Positions 33,819 through 42,121 of a stretch of DNA of 64,000 bases are shown piece by piece. The position numbers were made by a program, and so were the translations under genes. The notes beneath the pieces were generated by a model. The model was not told where the DNA came from. It did no database searches and worked only from the letters and a program-made list of their open reading frames with translations. Each line of letters starts with the position of its first letter. Within the stretch, counting starts at the first letter, position 1. Source of the DNA: Sulfurirhabdus autotrophica (GTDB taxonomy: Bacteria > Pseudomonadota > Gammaproteobacteria > Burkholderiales > SMCO01); the NCBI RefSeq assembly GCF_004346685.1, contig NZ_SMCO01000015.1, positions 1 through 64,000 on the forward strand, given 5' to 3'.

Positions 33819-35870
33819 ATGAGTAATCAACAAGGCCACTTGCCTGAAGTTAAGGAGCTATTAAAAATCGGGCGCTATGATGATGCTGAACGACTGTTGA
33901 GAGATATTTGTGTAGATTCCAATGTGAATGCTGAAAGCTGGTTTTTATTAGGGGCGCTTTCAGGCATGCGAAGCGATGCCATTGGTGCGGAATGTAATTT
34001 CCGTAAGGCGCTTTCGCTTGATGCTAGTTTGCTTCAAGCGAAATTTAATTTGGGGATTGCTTTACGTGATCAGGGTCGGTTTGATGAGGCTTGCCTCGAA
34101 TTTCAAGAGCTTGTTACCAAACAACCCCAGCATGCAGATGCCTTTAATGCTCTTGGTTATGTATATATGCGCATAGAAAATCTTGACGAAGCGGAACGTT
34201 GTTTTCGCTCCGCACTGGCAGTCAACAACATGTTTCCGGATGCATTGACGAATCTTGGTAATGTTCTTGCATCCCGCCAACGTATAGAAGAGGCAATTGA
34301 ATATCATCGTCGTGCACTTATTGTAGCGCCTACTCATGAAGGTGCTGCAATCAATCTAGGTGGTGCACTTTTAATATTGGGACGCTTTGAAGAGGCGATC
34401 GTCGCATTCAAGCAGGCTATTGCCACTAATCCCGAAAATGTCGATGCGTATGTTCAGCTTGGCTCAACACTTAATCATATGGGTAACCGGAAAGGGGCGG
34501 AACAAGCATTTCGTCAAGCACTTCAATGTTCTCCTGAGCATGATGAGGCGCGATACTTTCTAGCAGCCTTGGGTAATGGCGATCGTCCCCAGACCGCTCC
34601 GTCTCAGTATGTTTCAAAGCTATTCGATGGTTACGCTGAAACCTTCGATGCTGAGTTGGTTGGAAAGCTCCAATATCGAATTCCTGAAATGCTTTTTGGT
34701 GCGGTATCCGCGGAGATTGCTGAAAGGCGGGATCTGGATGTGCTGGATCTTGGTTGCGGTACCGGTTTATGTGGATTGTTATTTAAACACTTTTCACGCA
34801 CGCTAGCTGGTGTAGATCTATCATCAAAAATGTTGGCAAAAGCTAATTCCAGAGCGGTTTACGATGAATTGGAGGCTGGAGAATTAACTGCTGCGTTGCA
34901 TAGGCGTGTAGGAGTGCTTGATGTTGTGTTAGCTGCAGATGTATTTATTTATGTTGGCGATCTCTCATCTGTATTTGAAGCAGTTGCAAAGGCGCTACGT
35001 ATCAAGGGTGTTTTTGCGTTTTCTGTAGAGAGTGCAAGGACTGAAGAAGATGAGGGATATGTGCTCCGTAGCACAGGCCGCTATGCTCACGCTCAGTCTT
35101 ATATCATTCAGCTCGCGCATCGCTTTAAATTTGATATAGCTTCGGTTGAGGATTTATGTATTCGCATGGATGACGATCAGCCTGTCAACGGTTCGATCTA
35201 TGTTTTACGACAGTCGGCATCATCACAGATGTTGGTAGAAGATTATTCTGAGCATCTGATTGCAGTAAAGGATGTTGTGTCGCGTACGCCTGAAGCTACA
35301 CAGGTAACGGCAAAAAGAAATTACGAATCGTTTCTAGCAGCCATTCCTCTTGAAGTTCATCGACGAGAAGAAAAGCTGCCTGCTGAGCTGAAAAAAATGA
35401 ATGCGAAACCCATGGTTAAGCTGGCAACTATCCGTAAATCAGTGGAAACCCTGTTTAGTTATGCTGAAAGTTACGTTGCTTGCAGGAAAGGGTGTGCATT
35501 CTGCTGTCATCAAGCAGTAGATATTTCCAGGCTGGAGGCAGAGTATATACAGGAAAAAACTGGGGTTAAGTATACTCAGGTAACTAAGCCATCAAGGCGT
35601 GATCCACTTGGCTTTTCTGAGAAAACGCCTTGTCCTTTTCTTAAACATGGTTCGTGCTCAATTTATGAGCACCGTCCACTGATTTGTCGAATTGCGGTAA
35701 ACCTGGATAGTGATCCATATTGGTGTGAATTCGAAAATTGGCATAAACCTGGTGGCGCAGTTCCTAAGCCATCATTTCGTTCAATACACACTGCATATAC
35801 CGATCTGAATGAAAAGGTTGGTAGCATTAAGGCGGATATTCGTGATTTTTTTCCGATTGTGCCAGATTAG
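33819..35870 (+). CDS. TPR-methyltransferase-cysteine cluster fusion protein
   Basis: A 683-residue three-part protein. Residues about 1-250 are TPR repeats (for example NAESWFLLGALSGMRSDAIG). About 290-470 is a SAM-dependent methyltransferase with motif I VLDLGCGTGLCGLLF and post-I Asp in LAGVDLSSKML. Residues about 545-650 are a YkgJ-type cysteine cluster domain with CRKGCAFCC, then CPFLKHGSCSIYEHRPLICR. The cysteine domain is thought to bind iron or zinc. All three parts are in one frame with no break. The combination suggests methylation of a protein substrate, with a metal domain added. I do not know a characterised protein with this exact order. Confidence 0.88.
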   Translation: MSNQQGHLPEVKELLKIGRYDDAERLLRDICVDSNVNAESWFLLGALSGMRSDAIGAECNFRKALSLDASLLQAKFNLGIALRDQGRFDEACLEFQELVTKQPQHADAFNALGYVYMRIENLDEAERCFRSALAVNNMFPDALTNLGNVLASRQRIEEAIEYHRRALIVAPTHEGAAINLGGALLILGRFEEAIVAFKQAIATNPENVDAYVQLGSTLNHMGNRKGAEQAFRQALQCSPEHDEARYFLAALGNGDRPQTAPSQYVSKLFDGYAETFDAELVGKLQYRIPEMLFGAVSAEIAERRDLDVLDLGCGTGLCGLLFKHFSRTLAGVDLSSKMLAKANSRAVYDELEAGELTAALHRRVGVLDVVLAADVFIYVGDLSSVFEAVAKALRIKGVFAFSVESARTEEDEGYVLRSTGRYAHAQSYIIQLAHRFKFDIASVEDLCIRMDDDQPVNGSIYVLRQSASSQMLVEDYSEHLIAVKDVVSRTPEATQVTAKRNYESFLAAIPLEVHRREEKLPAELKKMNAKPMVKLATIRKSVETLFSYAESYVACRKGCAFCCHQAVDISRLEAEYIQEKTGVKYTQVTKPSRRDPLGFSEKTPCPFLKHGSCSIYEHRPLICRIAVNLDSDPYWCEFENWHKPGGAVPKPSFRSIHTAYTDLNEKVGSIKADIRDFFPIVPD

Positions 35871-36001
35871 CGTTATCCAAAATATTTTAAATTGGATCGG
35901 TGATATTTCAATCCATGTTAATTAGCACAGCCATTAGCTACATGGATTTTGGTTTCTGGTGGAAATATAAATAGATTTTTTTCATTTTCAAGGAAAGTTT
36001 A

Positions 36002-36922
36002 GTGAATCAGATTAATAGAATTAGAGATGAGAACGATCCGCAAACTTTTCCTGCTCCAAGGCAGATAATGACTCGTGAATCGGCAGATATGATAGTTTCA
36101 AAGGCTCTTGACAAGTGGAAGTTGGGGTCTAAGGAGGATGCGCAGCGAGTTGCAGCTACTCTTGAAAAAGAATTTCCTGATCAGGCAAGTCCCAATGATT
36201 TCTGGCATTCACAATCCTCAGGGGCATTTAGGGATTTTTTTGTTTGGGGGCATAACCATGATTTCGGTTGTGGAATTACTCGACTTGGTGCTATGGATGC
36301 CAGGCATCAGGAAATAACATCAGAGGCAATACAATATGGAATGCTTCCCCAAACGCTTGAAGGTAAACAAGTTTTAGATGTTGGATGCTGGTCAGGGGGG
36401 GATCTTCTGGTATTGGCAGGCCTCGGTGGCCAAGTCACTGCAATGGAAGAGCATCCTGTTGCTTCTAGAGCTACGCGTCGTCTTGTTGAACTCTTGGGAT
36501 TAGATACGCCTGTGGTAGTAGAAAGTTTGTATGCTGATAGGCAAGAATGGGCAGGGCGATTTGATTACGCATATTGCTCTGGAGTAATTTATCATGTTAC
36601 TGATCCGATGCTTTTGCTGCGAATTTTATTTGCTTACCTTAAACCTGGGGGGGAAGTGTTTCTTGAAACCAAGGCGACTACCGGCGAGGGAAGTGTCTGT
36701 AGTTATTCAGGCACTGTCGAAAAAGGTTGGAACTGGTATGCACCTAACGAAACAGCATTAGGTCGATGGTTGGTGGATGTTGGATTTGATACTCAATCTG
36801 TACGTGTTTATAGACGGGCTAATGGGCGTTTGCTGGCTTATGGTCGCAAAACTGAAGCCTGTGCTTTGCGTGAGACGGCGGGATTCTCACGACCTGGTAG
36901 CTGGTTAGAAGGAGTAATCTGA
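36002..36922 (+). CDS. CmoB-like SAM-dependent methyltransferase
   Basis: A 306-residue class I methyltransferase. Motif I is VLDVGCWSGGDLLVLAGLG, with Trp inside the glycine loop as in CmoB-like and sugar or lipid methyltransferases. Later motifs are YCSGVIYHVTDPMLLLRILF and LKPGGEVFLETKA. It is not tRNA carboxymethyltransferase CmoB itself, because its N-terminus differs and it sits in a surface-modification cluster. GTG at 36002 is preceded by AAGGAAAG. The next gene starts two bases after its stop, so both are surely co-translated. Confidence 0.82.
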   Translation: MNQINRIRDENDPQTFPAPRQIMTRESADMIVSKALDKWKLGSKEDAQRVAATLEKEFPDQASPNDFWHSQSSGAFRDFFVWGHNHDFGCGITRLGAMDARHQEITSEAIQYGMLPQTLEGKQVLDVGCWSGGDLLVLAGLGGQVTAMEEHPVASRATRRLVELLGLDTPVVVESLYADRQEWAGRFDYAYCSGVIYHVTDPMLLLRILFAYLKPGGEVFLETKATTGEGSVCSYSGTVEKGWNWYAPNETALGRWLVDVGFDTQSVRVYRRANGRLLAYGRKTEACALRETAGFSRPGSWLEGVI

Positions 36923-36924
36923 AG

Positions 36925-37461
36925 GTGAAATTGCATCTAGGGTGTGGCTCTCGTTACATACCGGGATTTGTGCATGTAGACGCTCAGTCAGCTCCACATG
37001 TGGATATTGTCGGACCCGTGGAACAGTTGCCTATGGGCGACGATAGCGTTTCCTTGATTTATGCTAGCCATATTCTTGAGCACTTTGACCGGAGCGAATA
37101 TAAGTCCGTACTTAAGGAATGGTTCAGGGTGCTAAAACAAGGTGGCATATTGCGGTTATCGGTTCCGGACTTTGCAGCATGTGCGGCTGTCTATTATGAA
37201 AATGGGTTGGCAGATGGTCTTAGCGGTCTGGTCGGTTTGATAGTCGGTGGACAACGGAATGATTATGACTATCATAAGATGATTTTCGACGAAAAATTCT
37301 TGGAGCGTGCTCTCCTTGATATTGGTTTTCAGGAAGTTCGCCCCTGGGATTGGCGGGCCACAGAGCATGCTGAAATAGATGATTATTCTCAGGCTTATAT
37401 ACCACATCTAGAAAAAAGGGATGGCAGATTGATGAGTCTTAATCTTGAAGCAGTTAAATAA
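36925..37461 (+). CDS. Small SAM-dependent methyltransferase (COG4627-like)
   Basis: A 178-residue methyltransferase beginning directly with the SAM-binding strand MKLHLGCGSRYIPGFVHVDA, as in the COG4627 group often found in polysaccharide clusters. Other motifs are DSVSLIYASHILEHFDRSEY and VLKQGGILRLSVPDF. It lacks an N-terminal cap domain. Start is GTG, two bases after the previous stop, which suggests translational coupling. It probably methylates a sugar or a carrier-bound intermediate, but this is inference. Confidence 0.85.
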   Translation: MKLHLGCGSRYIPGFVHVDAQSAPHVDIVGPVEQLPMGDDSVSLIYASHILEHFDRSEYKSVLKEWFRVLKQGGILRLSVPDFAACAAVYYENGLADGLSGLVGLIVGGQRNDYDYHKMIFDEKFLERALLDIGFQEVRPWDWRATEHAEIDDYSQAYIPHLEKRDGRLMSLNLEAVK

Positions 37462-37692
37462 CTTTAATAGCACAATTTTCCACAATTTAAAAGATATCGA
37501 AATAATCGTTGGATCACTCCCTTAAGTATATGTTCTTCTGAAAATTGCGAATGAGTAGTCTTTAGTTCATGCTATTTTTAAGTATGTTTTTAAAACAATA
37601 GCCGAATTATAACTTATGGCTGATCGTGGTTAACAAAACCCCTTTTTAACCTTGAAAATGCTCAAAATTTTTAACTAAACTCTAATGGCATC

Positions 37693-39564
37693 ATGGTAAA
37701 AAAAAATATACTGACTCACTCCAAAATGAAAAAAGTTGCGGAGCATGTCCAGCGAGGGGCTTTTGCTGAGGCAAAGACGCTTCTTGAGCAGGTTTGTAAA
37801 GTTGATCGTGTTGATGCTGAAGCTTGGTTTATGCTGGGTGTAGTAAATTGGAAATTGGAGCTTCCTGATGAGGCACTGACATGCTTGCACTTGGCAGTTA
37901 GGCTCCGCCCCGATCATGCCCTCAGTCATTACAATTTAGGTACCATCTTTCGTGCCCAAGGGCGGTTGGAGGATGCAGTGCAGTCATTTGGGGAAGTATT
38001 GCGTCTTGATCCCAGCCAAATGGCAACCTATGAAACATTAAAAGCGATATTGCTGGAACTGGATAGGGCTGAGGATGCTGCGCGGTGTCATCTAGAGATG
38101 CTGAAGCGTTATCCACTCAATGCAGATACCTATGCAAGCAAAGGCTCGATGCTTCATATTCTCAGCAGGCTTGAGGAGGCGGCTGATTGTTATCGAAAGG
38201 CATTGCAACTCAAACCAGGTAGTGCTTCACTGCATGATAGTCTGGCAAGCGCTTTGTGTGTACAGGGTCAATATAAAGAGGCAATTGAGAATCACCGGAT
38301 TGCATTGCAACTCGATCCGGGGAACTATCAGTTCCATTCCAATTTTTTGCTAACCTTGCAGTACTCGCCGGGAATTGATTCAGCAGAAATCTTTGATGAG
38401 CATTGTAGTGCGGCCAAAGCCTATGCATTCAAGCCTATTAAAGAGGTGGTTTATGCCAATAAAAGTGAGCCAGAGCGGCGTCTTCGGGTAGGTTATGTAT
38501 CGTCGGATTTTAGATTGCACTCGGTCGCTTTTTTCCTGGAGCCGCTTTTGGAAGCTCATGATGCAAATCACATCGAAATTTTTTGTTATTCTGGAGTGTC
38601 GCACCCAGATGTCATGACGCACCGTATGCAAAATATTGCGCACCATTGGCGGGATATTAGTAGTTTGTCGGATGAACAGGTGGCAGCTATGGTGAACTCA
38701 GACGGTATAGATATTCTGGTGGATTTGGCAGGCTACACTGGTGGTTGCCGCTTGGGTTTGTTTGCACAAAAGCCGGCGCCATTACAGGTGAGTTGGTTGG
38801 GGTATTTGGACACAACCGGCCTCGAAACAATGGATTATCGCCTAACAGATTCGTTTGTTGATTCTCACGGTCGAGATTCGTTTTATGTGGAGTCGCTGAT
38901 TCGATTGCCTGGTTGCTTCCTTTGCTATAAGCCTTTTCAGAATGCTCCGGAAGTAGCTATGCTTCCAGCCCTTGGAAATAACTTTGTGACCTTCGGATCG
39001 TTTAATGCGTTACCAAAGATCAATGAAGAAGTAGTTGCGTTATGGGGGGGGGTTCTAAACGCTGTTCCTCGTTCAAGGTTGTTCATAAAAAGCTCAGCTC
39101 TTACAGATAGAGCTACGTCAGAGCGATATTATAATTTGTTTGAATCGCAAGGTGTCGGGCGAGATCGAGTTGAATTAATTGGTCATACTGTGACTCAGCA
39201 AGAACATCTGGACCTTTACAAGCGAATTGATATTGCTTTGGATACATTTCCATATAACGGTGCTACAACTACTTGCGAAGCGTTGTGGATGGGGGTGCCT
39301 GTAATAACCTTGGCTGGAGTGAGAAACTCCAGTCGAATGGGGCTGAGTCTGTTAAATTCAGTGGGGATGCAGGGCTGGATTGCGGAAACACCAGAGCAAT
39401 ATCTAGAGATAGCAGTGAAAATGTCAGCTGATCTATCAAATCTTTCTGGACTAAGGAGTGGGTTGCGTGAACGCGTGGCTACATCGCCCTTAACTGATGG
39501 AAAATCGTTTGCAAAAAAAATAGAAAATGTTTATCGGGAAATATGGTGTAAATGGTGCGCTTAA
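37693..39564 (+). CDS. TPR-repeat O-GlcNAc transferase (SPINDLY/OGT-like)
   Basis: A 623-residue protein: TPR repeats in residues about 1-230, then a complete GT41-type catalytic region. Hallmarks are LRVGYVSSDFRLHSVAFFLE, IDILVDLAGYTGGCRLGLFA, APLQVSWLGYLDTTGL, FVTFGSFNALPKINEEVVAL and the nucleotide-sugar site ALDTFPYNGATTTCEALWMG. Bacterial members put sugar on Ser/Thr of proteins in the cytoplasm. Its TPR N-terminus closely resembles those of the sulfotransferase and methyltransferase fusions nearby (DAEAWFMLGV here, DAEAWFLLGV there), so the three may share a substrate or an origin. Confidence 0.9.
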   Translation: MVKKNILTHSKMKKVAEHVQRGAFAEAKTLLEQVCKVDRVDAEAWFMLGVVNWKLELPDEALTCLHLAVRLRPDHALSHYNLGTIFRAQGRLEDAVQSFGEVLRLDPSQMATYETLKAILLELDRAEDAARCHLEMLKRYPLNADTYASKGSMLHILSRLEEAADCYRKALQLKPGSASLHDSLASALCVQGQYKEAIENHRIALQLDPGNYQFHSNFLLTLQYSPGIDSAEIFDEHCSAAKAYAFKPIKEVVYANKSEPERRLRVGYVSSDFRLHSVAFFLEPLLEAHDANHIEIFCYSGVSHPDVMTHRMQNIAHHWRDISSLSDEQVAAMVNSDGIDILVDLAGYTGGCRLGLFAQKPAPLQVSWLGYLDTTGLETMDYRLTDSFVDSHGRDSFYVESLIRLPGCFLCYKPFQNAPEVAMLPALGNNFVTFGSFNALPKINEEVVALWGGVLNAVPRSRLFIKSSALTDRATSERYYNLFESQGVGRDRVELIGHTVTQQEHLDLYKRIDIALDTFPYNGATTTCEALWMGVPVITLAGVRNSSRMGLSLLNSVGMQGWIAETPEQYLEIAVKMSADLSNLSGLRSGLRERVATSPLTDGKSFAKKIENVYREIWCKWCA

Positions 39565-39612
39565 CTAGTTTCATAAACTTAAGTTTGAATATTTACTTAG
39601 CATGAATTTTGT

Positions 39613-39651
39613 GCCAAAGTGATTTGCTGGTTAAGTCCACGGCACTTTGGC
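39613..39651. repeat. Nine-pair inverted repeat after the OGT gene
   Basis: GCCAAAGTG and CACTTTGGC are separated by 21 bases, 49 bases after the OGT stop. No U-tract follows. It could be a weak terminator or an mRNA 3' end structure. Confidence 0.45.
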
Positions 39652-39676
39652 GCTTATGAGAGACGAAAAAACTGTT

Positions 39677-39693
39677 TGTCGAAAAATTTTACA
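39677..39693 (+). promoter_or_regulatory. Upstream activator site 3A (TGTCG-N6-TTTACA)
   Basis: TGTCGAAAAATTTTACA is the distal copy before the sigma-54 promoter at 39984 and is identical in all 17 bases to the site at 22876, 16.8 kb away. Confidence 0.78.
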
Positions 39694-39893
39694 TCTATTT
39701 TGTAGATAAAAAGACTATTTTCTTGCTGCTTTAAGGATGCTAGAAAGTGATGTTATGCGTGATATTTGAAGGTGAAAGTAAAAAAATCTTGTATTTACTG
39801 GGTTGCGTTGATTTAAATTTTTAATTTTGCTGTCTGATATTGCGCTTTGTAAAAAGTTATGGATTTTATTTCGAGTATATAAACGCATTAAAA

Positions 39894-39910
39894 TGTCGAA
39901 ATAATTTACA
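39894..39910 (+). promoter_or_regulatory. Upstream activator site 3B (TGTCG-N6-TTTACA)
   Basis: TGTCGAAATAATTTACA is the proximal copy, starting 90 bases before the -24 box at 39984, the same distance as at the 22966 promoter. Confidence 0.78.
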
Positions 39911-39983
39911 CATTAATGCGAATAAATTCAAAATTATGACAAAGGGTAATGTAACTCAATGAAATTAAATAAGTAGTATTTTC

Positions 39984-40000
39984 TGGTACGAAAATTGCTT
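39984..40000 (+). promoter_or_regulatory. Sigma-54 promoter for the 40122 CTERM gene
   Basis: TGGTAC-GAAAA-TTGCTT is a good -24/-12 element, about 120 bases before the ATG at 40122. Between 39565 and 40121 no gene is seen; the stretch holds this promoter, its two upstream sites and the inverted repeat at 39613. Confidence 0.85.
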
Positions 40001-40121
40001 AAATAATTATTAAGTAAATATTATCTGGTATTAAAGTGCTAGGTTAATGTAGATATATGGAACATTAATGCTAACAATAATTGTTAAACGGTAGTTGAAA
40101 ATTAACTGGGGATTGAGGAAG

Positions 40122-40967
40122 ATGGAGAATATTAAATTCTTAAGTAAGCGTAGATTGGCTTTGGTGTCTATGTTGGCAGCATATGTAGGACTAAGTGCAA
40201 ATGCTCAAGCATCAGCCTATGCTGTTTCCACTAATACAATTTCTAATTTTGGAATGACATTTTCTCCAACATCCAGTTTTTCAGCCTTTACGTTTTCATC
40301 TGATGCTGCCACTTTAGGTAGCACAGGTAATGGCAATGCTGCAACAATGAATGCGCCTGCTGTTTGTATTGGTTGTAGTTATTCGGACTCCTATTTTTCA
40401 CATGGTATGAGTGCAACCGAATATTCTTATGGTGATGCACGAATTACTAACGCTAACGTATTGTTAGGTTCTGGTGGAGCATCTACGATTGGTGAATCAT
40501 CAATAAACAATGGTACTGGCTCGGGTTATGGAAATAACACGATGGTAGGCTTCTTTTCAATAAGTGCACCAACCAGTATTGGTATTAACTTTGATGCTAC
40601 ACCTTTCTTGTTAACTCAACTTGCAGCCGGGGGATTGGCCTCTACTGCCAATATCAGTACGACTGTTACAATTAGAGATAGTAACAATGTTACTGTTTTT
40701 TCTTGGGCACCAAATGGTAAGTTGGATGGTTCCGAAACAGCTGATACCTACGATCTAAATTGGGGGATCGGTCAGGGAGGCAGTTTTACTGGATCGGCGG
40801 GACATTTCTCTAATTCTGTTACGTTGAATAATAGTGGTTTTTATACTTTGAATATTGCAATGAATAACTCCGTATTTGTTAGTGCAGTACCTGTGCCAGC
40901 AGCATTATGGTTGATGGGCTCTGGATTGGTTGGGTTGGTGGGGTTCGCGCGTCGCAGGGCTATCTAG
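40122..40967 (+). CDS. VPLPA/PEP-CTERM-type surface protein
   Basis: A 281-residue secreted protein with signal peptide (RRLALVSMLAAYVGLSANAQ) and a tail AVPVPAALWLMGSGLVGLVG plus RRR. The passenger is rich in Ser, Thr and Asn and aligns with the following gene product: SISAPTSIGINFDATPFLL, VFSWAPNGKLDGSETADTYD, GFYTLNIAMNNSVFVSA. The function of the passenger is unknown. ATG at 40122 is chosen because the longer frame would need a TTG at 40095. It is controlled by the paired-site sigma-54 promoter. Confidence 0.86.
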   Translation: MENIKFLSKRRLALVSMLAAYVGLSANAQASAYAVSTNTISNFGMTFSPTSSFSAFTFSSDAATLGSTGNGNAATMNAPAVCIGCSYSDSYFSHGMSATEYSYGDARITNANVLLGSGGASTIGESSINNGTGSGYGNNTMVGFFSISAPTSIGINFDATPFLLTQLAAGGLASTANISTTVTIRDSNNVTVFSWAPNGKLDGSETADTYDLNWGIGQGGSFTGSAGHFSNSVTLNNSGFYTLNIAMNNSVFVSAVPVPAALWLMGSGLVGLVGFARRRAI

Positions 40968-41114
40968 TGCAAAGTTAAGTCTAATAATTTAGCGCAAGCT
41001 TTGTGATTTGCATAATTTAGTTTGAATGCTGTGTGCTGAGAATATAAAAAAATTAGGTAGCGGAAAAGTATACCAATTTTAAAGGGTGCGTCATAAAGAC
41101 GCTCAATAAATAAT

Positions 41115-41867
41115 ATGTTAATTGAACAAAAAAAAACAATGTCGATTGGTAGGGGTGCATTATTAGCCTTTGCAATTATGGGTGTTTGTAGTCAGGCGGA
41201 AGCTGGTGCAATTGCTTCATCCAATACTACACTTTCCAATTTTGCAATAGGTTTCTCTAGTCCGAATTCTATCTCTTTTAATGGGTTTTCTGGTGGAAAT
41301 GCTTCTATTACGGCGCCACCAGGTCCATTTGGAGGTGCAGTTTCTAGTGCACAAGTGTCGGGTAATGGAGCAAGTACCGGAACTAATACTTGGGTTGGGA
41401 CTTTTTTTGTTAATACCCCAACCTCTGTTTCGTTTAGCTTTTCAGCGGATTCAAATCTAGTAGCGAGCCTGACTCCGGGAGGTGTGGTTTCTGCTGCCAA
41501 CCTTTTTATGACGATTAGTATCAACGATCTTTTGGCTAACACTTCTGCATTTTCATGGGCGCCTAATGGTTTAGTGGGTGGGATTGTGGGTGGGGTCGAA
41601 ACGTCAGATGCTTTTGATCTTAATTATGGAATAACTCAGTTTGGTTCTTTAGGAACTACTTCTTTCCAATCCGGAAATGGATTGTTTGCTGCAAATAGTT
41701 CATTGTTGAACCCTGGGTTTTACTTGATGAATATTTCAATGTCTAATTCGGCATTCGTATCTTCGGGAGGGTTGCCGGTTGCTTCAGTGCCAGAGCCTTC
41801 GGTTTTATGGTTGGTCGGTGTTGGTTTCCTCGGTTTTCTAATTGCTCGCCGTAGGTGCTGGTATTAA
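41115..41867 (+). CDS. PEP-CTERM surface protein, paralogue of 40122
   Basis: A 250-residue secreted protein. Its passenger aligns with the preceding gene product (TPTSVSFSFSADSNLVASL, FSWAPNGLVGG, NPGFYLMNISMSNSAFVS). Its tail is the classical SVPEPSVLWLVGVGFLGFLI plus RRR, with Glu in the PEP motif, unlike the VPVPA tail of its neighbour. The start codon has no good ribosome-binding site; ATG at 41139 is an alternative. It lies 147 bases after the neighbour's stop without its own visible sigma-54 promoter, so it may be read through from 39984. Confidence 0.84.
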   Translation: MLIEQKKTMSIGRGALLAFAIMGVCSQAEAGAIASSNTTLSNFAIGFSSPNSISFNGFSGGNASITAPPGPFGGAVSSAQVSGNGASTGTNTWVGTFFVNTPTSVSFSFSADSNLVASLTPGGVVSAANLFMTISINDLLANTSAFSWAPNGLVGGIVGGVETSDAFDLNYGITQFGSLGTTSFQSGNGLFAANSSLLNPGFYLMNISMSNSAFVSSGGLPVASVPEPSVLWLVGVGFLGFLIARRRCWY

Positions 41868-41901
41868 GTGAATGCAAGTCAGTTACACTTATTGATAATT
41901 A

Positions 41902-41928
41902 GCCAGCATAAATTGCTGGCTTTTTTAT
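41902..41928 (+). terminator. Rho-independent terminator
   Basis: A GCCAGCA-TAAAT-TGCTGGC stem followed by TTTTTTA separates the CTERM pair from the type II secretion operon. Confidence 0.92.
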
Positions 41929-42121
41929 TTGGTTAAAGCTTAAGAAGATTTAACCTGTTGTTATATAGTTGGATATCTGATTTTTCAATGTGGTATTCAG
42001 TAATGTTTTACGTTACCTTGATCGTATTTCTAAATATAACGTAAATATACACTTTGTTGCAGTTTCACTTTCTGTGAAATTATTTGGTATTAAATAACTA
42101 TATACGGTATTCTTTCGTGAC

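Noticed and set aside
36002-36922. Identification as tRNA methyltransferase CmoB
   Set aside because: Only the SAM-binding part is similar; the N-terminus and the surface-modification context do not fit CmoB.
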